Origin: an uncultured Bacteroidota bacterium
GTDB taxonomy: Bacteria; Bacteroidota; Bacteroidia; Flavobacteriales; Flavobacteriaceae
Direction: 5' to 3'
Assembly: GCA_902515405.1 (NCBI GenBank)
Contig: CABXUS010000002.1
Coordinates: forward strand, 33,886-97,885
DNA length: 64,000 nt
Below, piece by piece: positions 58,682 to 64,000 of the stretch. A program made the translations under genes and the position numbers. The notes beneath the pieces were generated by a model, which was given only the letters and a program-made list of their open reading frames with translations, was not told the origin of the DNA and searched no databases. Numbering within the stretch: position 1 is the first letter of the stretch; every line of letters begins with the position of its first letter.

Positions 58682-59442
58682 TGGGTAAAATAATTTCAGT
58701 ATCAAATCAAAAAGGTGGTGTTGGAAAAACTACAACATCATTAAGCTTGGCAGCATCCTTAGGGGTTTTAGAAAAAAAAGTTCTTTTAATTGACGCTGAC
58801 CCTCAGGGAAATGCAACATCGGGTATTGGAATTTCAAGCAAAGATTTTGACAAATCTAGTTATGATGTTTTACTTAATCAATGTAAAATTCAAGATTGTA
58901 TAATTAATACAAAAAGCCCAAACCTTGATATAATTCCTGCAAATATTGATTTAGTTGCAATTGAAATTGAAATTGTTGATGTTGAAAAAAGAGAATTAAT
59001 GCTTAGTAAAATGACTAGTGATGTTAAAGATAAATATGATTTTATTGTTATTGATTGTCCACCATCACTAGGATTAATAACTATTAATGCTCTTACTGCA
59101 TCAGACTCAGTTATTATTCCTATACAATGTGAATACTATGCCTTAGAAGGGCTTGGTAAATTATTAAATACTATCAAAGGTGTTCAAAAAGTACACAATG
59201 AAAAGCTTGAAATTGAAGGAATCCTGCTAACAATGTTTGATTCAAGGTTAAGACTTTCTAATCAAGTAAAAGAGGATGTAAAAAAACATTTTGGGAATAT
59301 GGTTTTTTCAACAATTATCCCTAGAAATGTCAGTTTAGGTGAAGCTCCAAGTCATGGAAAAAGTATAATTGTGTATAACTCAACTAGCAAAGGCTCAAAA
59401 AGTTATATTAAATTTGCTCAGGAAGTAATAAATTTAAATTAG
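58681..59442 (+). CDS. parA: ParA family ATPase (chromosome partitioning)
   Basis: SNQKGGVGKTTTSLSLAASL, DADPQGNATSGIG, DCPPSLG. Confidence 0.98.
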   Translation: MGKIISVSNQKGGVGKTTTSLSLAASLGVLEKKVLLIDADPQGNATSGIGISSKDFDKSSYDVLLNQCKIQDCIINTKSPNLDIIPANIDLVAIEIEIVDVEKRELMLSKMTSDVKDKYDFIVIDCPPSLGLITINALTASDSVIIPIQCEYYALEGLGKLLNTIKGVQKVHNEKLEIEGILLTMFDSRLRLSNQVKEDVKKHFGNMVFSTIIPRNVSLGEAPSHGKSIIVYNSTSKGSKSYIKFAQEVINLN

Positions 59443-59443
59443 T

Positions 59444-60310
59444 TTGGCAAAAGCATATAGAAAAAGAGTTCTGGGTAGAGGCTTATCAGCCATTTTAAGC
59501 GATGATGAAAATAATAGGTTTAAAAACTCTGATTCATCAACAAGCTTTAATGAAATTTCAGTTGATTCAATTGATTTGAATCCATTTCAACCACGAACAA
59601 ACTTTAATAAAAAAGATATAGACAACTTAGCTTCTTCTATAAAAGTTTTAGGTTTAATTCAGCCTATAACTGTTAAAGTTGATAATGATAGGTATGAATT
59701 AATTTCTGGAGAAAGAAGACTCAGAGCATTTAAACTATTAAAAATCACTAATATTCCTGCCTACGTAAGAAAAGCTGATGATCAAGCTTCATTGGAAATG
59801 GCTCTTGTTGAAAACATACAAAGAAAAGATCTTGACCCAATCGAAATTGCGATTTCCTACAATAGATTAATTGATGAGTTGAATATTTCTCAAGAAGACA
59901 TGAGTAAAAGAGTTGGAAAGGACAGATCTACAATTTCAAATTATATTAGATTACTAAGATTAGATCCAATCATACAAAGTGGAATTAGAGATAATTTTAT
60001 ATCAATGGGTCATGGTAGAACTTTAATAAATATAGATTCAAAACAGAAGCAATTAATTATTTACGAAAAGATATTGAGAAGCGGACTTTCAGTTAGGCAA
60101 ACAGAAAAGATTGTAAAAGATTTAAATAAAAAAAAGAAGAAAAAAGAATTTTCAAAAAATGATTTTTCCTTTGAAAAACAAATAAAGATTCTACAGAAAA
60201 AATATAATTTAATTATTGATTTAAAATTAAAAAATGAAAAAGGACATCTTTCATTTAAATTTGATAGTATTTCTCAATTAAACAAATTAATTAAAAAGCT
60301 AGATGAATAA
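59444..60310 (+). CDS. parB: ParB/Spo0J chromosome partitioning protein
   Basis: RVLGRGLSAIL, NPFQPRTNF, ISGERRLRAFK, LVENIQRKDLDPIE; TTG start. Confidence 0.97.
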   Translation: MAKAYRKRVLGRGLSAILSDDENNRFKNSDSSTSFNEISVDSIDLNPFQPRTNFNKKDIDNLASSIKVLGLIQPITVKVDNDRYELISGERRLRAFKLLKITNIPAYVRKADDQASLEMALVENIQRKDLDPIEIAISYNRLIDELNISQEDMSKRVGKDRSTISNYIRLLRLDPIIQSGIRDNFISMGHGRTLINIDSKQKQLIIYEKILRSGLSVRQTEKIVKDLNKKKKKKEFSKNDFSFEKQIKILQKKYNLIIDLKLKNEKGHLSFKFDSISQLNKLIKKLDE

Positions 60311-60836
60311 TAGATTTATTATTGTTTACTTTTTATTTTTTTTCTTTTACAATCTTATGTTTAGTCAAGAAGAAAATTCAAAAAATGAAATTGATATTTT
60401 GAGACCCTCAAAAGCTGCTTTTTACTCTGCAGTAATTCCTGGGCTTGGTCAGATTTACAATAAAAAAGCGTGGAAAGTACCAATTGTTTATGCAGCTATT
60501 GGTATTTCAGGATATTCATATGATTACAATAGAAAAAAGTTTTGGTCTTACAGAGATGCCTATAAAAGAAGAAAAGCTGGATTTTCAGATGATCAATATC
60601 AGGGTATAATTATAAATGATGATAGACTACTTGATGGTCAAGATTTTCATAAAAAATATAAAGATTTATCTATGGTATTTCTTGTGGGATTTTATTTTTT
60701 GAATATTTTAGATGCAAATATTGATGCTCACCTTTTAGATTTCAATGTTAATGAAAACTTGTCTTTTGAACCATACTTTGAAAATGATATAGTATTTGAA
60801 CAAAGCATTGGTTTAAAAGTTAAAATGAATTTATAA
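60303..60836 (+). CDS. DUF5683 domain membrane protein
   Basis: RPSKAAFYSAVIPGLGQIYNKKAWKVPIVYAAIG, position after parB. Confidence 0.88.
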   Translation: MNNRFIIVYFLFFFFYNLMFSQEENSKNEIDILRPSKAAFYSAVIPGLGQIYNKKAWKVPIVYAAIGISGYSYDYNRKKFWSYRDAYKRRKAGFSDDQYQGIIINDDRLLDGQDFHKKYKDLSMVFLVGFYFLNILDANIDAHLLDFNVNENLSFEPYFENDIVFEQSIGLKVKMNL

Positions 60837-60837
60837 T

Positions 60838-61548
60838 ATGAATGCTGCAATTATTGGTTATGGGAAGATGGGTAAAGAAGTTGAAAAAGTTTTAATTTCT
60901 AGAGGTCATAAAGTCTCAAAAATTATAGACTTAAGCAATACTAATTTTGATTTAGAGGACTCAGATGTTGCAATCATTTTTTCTTCCCCTGAAAGTGTTT
61001 ATAAGAACATAAGGAATTGTTTAGATTTGAAAATTCCTGTTATATGTGGATCTACAGGATGGACTGATGATCTCAAAGAAATTGAGGAATATTGTAAATC
61101 TTTGAATGGTACATTTTTATTTTCTCCAAACTTTAGCATTGGAGTAAACTTATTTTTTGAGTTAAATAAATATCTTTCTAAAATGATGAAAAACCATGAG
61201 GATTATAAATTAAATATAAATGAAAAACACCATATTGAAAAGGAAGACAAGCCTAGTGGTACAGCTATAAAATTAGCAAATGATATAATAAAAAACTCTA
61301 ACTACTCTAGCTGGATATTAGATTGTAACACCACAAAAAATGATATAAATATTGATTCATACAGAGAAGGAAATGAAAAAGGTTTTCATGAAATAAAATA
61401 TACTTCTAAAAATGATGAAATTACAATTAGTCATAATGCAAAAAACAGATTTAGTTTTGCGTTAGGCTCTGTGTTATCAGCTGAGTATGTAATTGGTAAA
61501 AAAGGAGTATTTACCATAAATGATGTGATTAATAACATAAAACTATAA
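60838..61548 (+). CDS. dapB: 4-hydroxy-tetrahydrodipicolinate reductase
   Basis: AAIIGYGKMGKEVE, CGSTGWTDDL, SPNFSIGVNLFFELN, EKHHIEKEDKPSGTAIKLA. Confidence 0.95.
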   Translation: MNAAIIGYGKMGKEVEKVLISRGHKVSKIIDLSNTNFDLEDSDVAIIFSSPESVYKNIRNCLDLKIPVICGSTGWTDDLKEIEEYCKSLNGTFLFSPNFSIGVNLFFELNKYLSKMMKNHEDYKLNINEKHHIEKEDKPSGTAIKLANDIIKNSNYSSWILDCNTTKNDINIDSYREGNEKGFHEIKYTSKNDEITISHNAKNRFSFALGSVLSAEYVIGKKGVFTINDVINNIKL

Positions 61549-61551
61549 TAT

Positions 61552-63249
61552 ATGAGTTGGTTTGGATGGTTTATATTTTTTTTGATTATTCAAATCATCC
61601 ATGCTTTAGGTACATTTAATCTATATAAGAAAGCAGGTTTTAATCCTTTTTTATCAATCATCCCGATATACAATGGTTTAGTTTTAATGAAAATTATAAA
61701 AAGACCGTGGTGGTGGATTGTTTTATTGTTTCTTCCTGTAGTAAATCTTCTAATTTTCCCAATAATATGGATTGAAACTGCTAGAAGTTTTGGCAGAAAG
61801 TCCTTACTTGATACTATATTAGTTGTTTTATCACTTGGACTTTACATTTATATAATAAATTACAACAATAAGTCTGAATATTTAGAAAACAGAAATTTGA
61901 ATCCACAAAGTGGATTTGAAGAATGGTTTAGTTCAATAATTTTTGCAGTAATATTAGCAACTGTTGTTCATACATATTTTATTCAACCTTTTATAATCCC
62001 AACTGGATCATTGGAGAGAACTTTACTGGTTGGAGATTTTCTTTTTGTAAGCAAGTACAACTATGGCGCAAGAGTTCCTAAAACACCTGTTGCATTTCCA
62101 ATGGTGCATGATACAATTGTTGGAACCGGACTAAGATCATATCTAAATAAACCACAGTTACCATATCTAAGGCTTCCAAAACTTCAAAAAATTAAAAGAA
62201 ATGATATAGTAACATTTAATTGGCCAGCAGATACAGTTAGACAATTTTTTGTGAAAGAAAAAGGTGTAAAAAAACCCATTGATAAAAAATCAAATTACGT
62301 AAAAAGATGTGTAGCTGTTCCTGGAGATACTTTATTGATTTTAAATGGTGATTTAATTATTAATAACAAAAAAAGTATTCTTCCATACAGAGCAAAACCA
62401 TTATTTAAGTATATAGCATATAATTCAAATGGGATATCAAGTCAAAAACTAAAAAAATTAGGTTTATATGATTTTCAAAGAAAATTTAAAATAAATAATA
62501 TTAATCAAAAATCATTTGATGATATAAAAACTAATATTTTAAGTTTGGTTGACAACAGTTTAGAAAATTTTACAATTATTACAAATTCAAATGGTATTCC
62601 TATAGAAAAAATCAGAATAAATAGAATGTCAATTTCAGAAATAACTGAGAGAAAAAAAAGATTAACAATAACTCAAAAAGATTATGATTTAATTCTTTCA
62701 AGTAATGTTGTTGATAGTATAAAAAGAGACTTTAAAATGAATAAGTCTTACAATACATCATATTTTCCAAATAATATTACCTATGATTGGAATGAAGATA
62801 ATTTTGGACCTTTAATAATTCCAAAAAAAAATAACATAGTTAATTTAAATTTATTTAATATTCCACTATATAAAAAAATCATTAGAGATTATGAAAAAAA
62901 TAATCTTGAAATAATAAACAATAAAATTTTTATTAATGGACAAGAAACTAATGAATATACCTTCAAAATGGATTATTACTGGATGATGGGAGATAATAGA
63001 TATAGCTCAGAGGATAGTCGTATGTGGGGCTTTGTTCCAGATGATCATATTGTTGGAAAACCAGTTTTTATTTGGATGAGTATTGATGGTATAAATGATG
63101 GAATTAAAAATTGGAAAATTAGATGGAATCGTGTGTTTACTACAATTCATAATGATGGTGAGCCAAAGTCATATTTAGTACATTTTTTAGTTTTTTGCTT
63201 ATTGACATGGATTGTAAATAAATTTTTTTTAAAAAAAACTAAGCCTTAA
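61552..63249 (+). CDS. lepB: Signal peptidase I with N-terminal multi-TM extension and large insert
   Basis: IIPTGSLERTLLVGDFLFVSK, NYVKRCVAVPGDTL, YYWMMGDNRYSSEDSRMWGFVPDDHIVGKPVF. Confidence 0.95.
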   Translation: MSWFGWFIFFLIIQIIHALGTFNLYKKAGFNPFLSIIPIYNGLVLMKIIKRPWWWIVLLFLPVVNLLIFPIIWIETARSFGRKSLLDTILVVLSLGLYIYIINYNNKSEYLENRNLNPQSGFEEWFSSIIFAVILATVVHTYFIQPFIIPTGSLERTLLVGDFLFVSKYNYGARVPKTPVAFPMVHDTIVGTGLRSYLNKPQLPYLRLPKLQKIKRNDIVTFNWPADTVRQFFVKEKGVKKPIDKKSNYVKRCVAVPGDTLLILNGDLIINNKKSILPYRAKPLFKYIAYNSNGISSQKLKKLGLYDFQRKFKINNINQKSFDDIKTNILSLVDNSLENFTIITNSNGIPIEKIRINRMSISEITERKKRLTITQKDYDLILSSNVVDSIKRDFKMNKSYNTSYFPNNITYDWNEDNFGPLIIPKKNNIVNLNLFNIPLYKKIIRDYEKNNLEIINNKIFINGQETNEYTFKMDYYWMMGDNRYSSEDSRMWGFVPDDHIVGKPVFIWMSIDGINDGIKNWKIRWNRVFTTIHNDGEPKSYLVHFLVFCLLTWIVNKFFLKKTKP

Positions 63250-63848
63250 TGGTTAGGCTAATTAAGCCAACATATTTTCCTCCTATTTCACATTGGAAAC
63301 ATATTTTATCTGGTAATATATTATGGGATATTAAATCAAGTTACAATAAGCAAACTTTAACAAATAGAACATATATAGATTCTCCTAATGGTGAGCTAAT
63401 GCTTTCAGTTCCTATAAAACACTCTGGTAATGTTAGTCCAAGAGCATATTCTGAAGTAAAAATTGACTATAGTTTTAATTGGAAAAAAAATCATTTTAAA
63501 TCAATTAAAATATCATATCAATCATCTCCATATTTTGAGTTTTATGAATCTGATTTGCTCAATCTTTATCAATCAAATTTTGAGTACTTGTACAAGTTTA
63601 ACTTAGCATCAATAAACTTAATATCTAAATGGATGGACGAAACAATTGATGAAAAAAAAATAAACCTTAATGATTTTAATAATGATGAGATTAATGATTT
63701 AACATTTCTGTCTAAAACCAAAAAAACAAAAAATAAAATAAGAAAAAAATATACTCAAAATTTTGAAGTAAAAAATGGTTTTATTAATGATTTGAGTGTG
63801 TTAGATTTAATTTTTAACTGCGGTCCAAATTCAAAAGAGTATATGTAA
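63249..63848 (+). CDS. WbqC family protein
   Basis: IKPTYFPPISHWKHIL, TYIDSPNGELMLSVPIKHSG, conserved position after lepB. Confidence 0.88.
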   Translation: MVRLIKPTYFPPISHWKHILSGNILWDIKSSYNKQTLTNRTYIDSPNGELMLSVPIKHSGNVSPRAYSEVKIDYSFNWKKNHFKSIKISYQSSPYFEFYESDLLNLYQSNFEYLYKFNLASINLISKWMDETIDEKKINLNDFNNDEINDLTFLSKTKKTKNKIRKKYTQNFEVKNGFINDLSVLDLIFNCGPNSKEYM

Positions 63849-63851
63849 AAA

Positions 63852-64000
63852 AAGGCAGGCCTATAAGCCGGATTCTGTCTAGCCTTATCATTTATCTTGA
63901 CGCAATATTACTATTACATTCTAACCGCCTACCCTTCAACATAGAACGAGCAGCTCTATAAGTTGATTTACTTGGCGTTTCACCTTACAGAGTTTACATG
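63852..64000 (-). ncRNA. rnpB: RNase P RNA, class A (3' part; 5' part beyond right edge)
   Basis: Reverse complement contains GGTGAAACGCCAAGTAAATCAACTTATAGAGCTGCTCG, GGGTAGGCGG, and 3' end GACAGAATCCGGCTTATAGGCCTGCCTTTTTTT. Confidence 0.92.

Overview
AT-rich 64 kb chromosomal window. The gene content and order (BshA, TamB/TsaD, SusC/SusD, ParAB-DUF5683-DapB-LepB-WbqC, weak Shine-Dalgarno context) suggest a marine Flavobacteriaceae-type Bacteroidota; this is inference. Most of the window is housekeeping: nth, bshA, GH3/beta-lactamase fusion, mlaD, amiC, lptD, gap, pfkA, tamB, tsaD, rsmE, typA, trxB, parAB, dapB, lepB. I identify four tRNAs (Ser-GCT, Arg-TCT, Pro-TGG, Pro-GGG) and the 3' part of RNase P RNA at the right edge. 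An accessory carbohydrate block spans about 30.7-51.3 kb. Its left part is a xylan-type PUL on the minus strand (SusC, SusD, a small secreted protein, sulfatase, GH43, xylB, xylA, SSS symporter, GH10) with a convergent LacI regulator. Its right part is a plus-strand operon (GH20, DUF1080/3-keto-glycoside hydrolase-like, two Tat-signal Gfo/Idh/MocA proteins) that looks like a candidate periplasmic oxidoreductive glycan-cleavage module. Other points worth checking: LacI-type palindromes upstream of susC, an attenuator-like terminator with an overlapping 19-codon ORF upstream of GH20, a 43-codon chimeric-looking ORF where I would expect an Fe-S protein pair, an endonuclease III without Fe-S cysteines, a lipoprotein-signal RidA, and several start codons that the ORF track extends into tRNAs or neighbouring genes. 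I found no CRISPR array, transposase, prophage or recognisable defence system.
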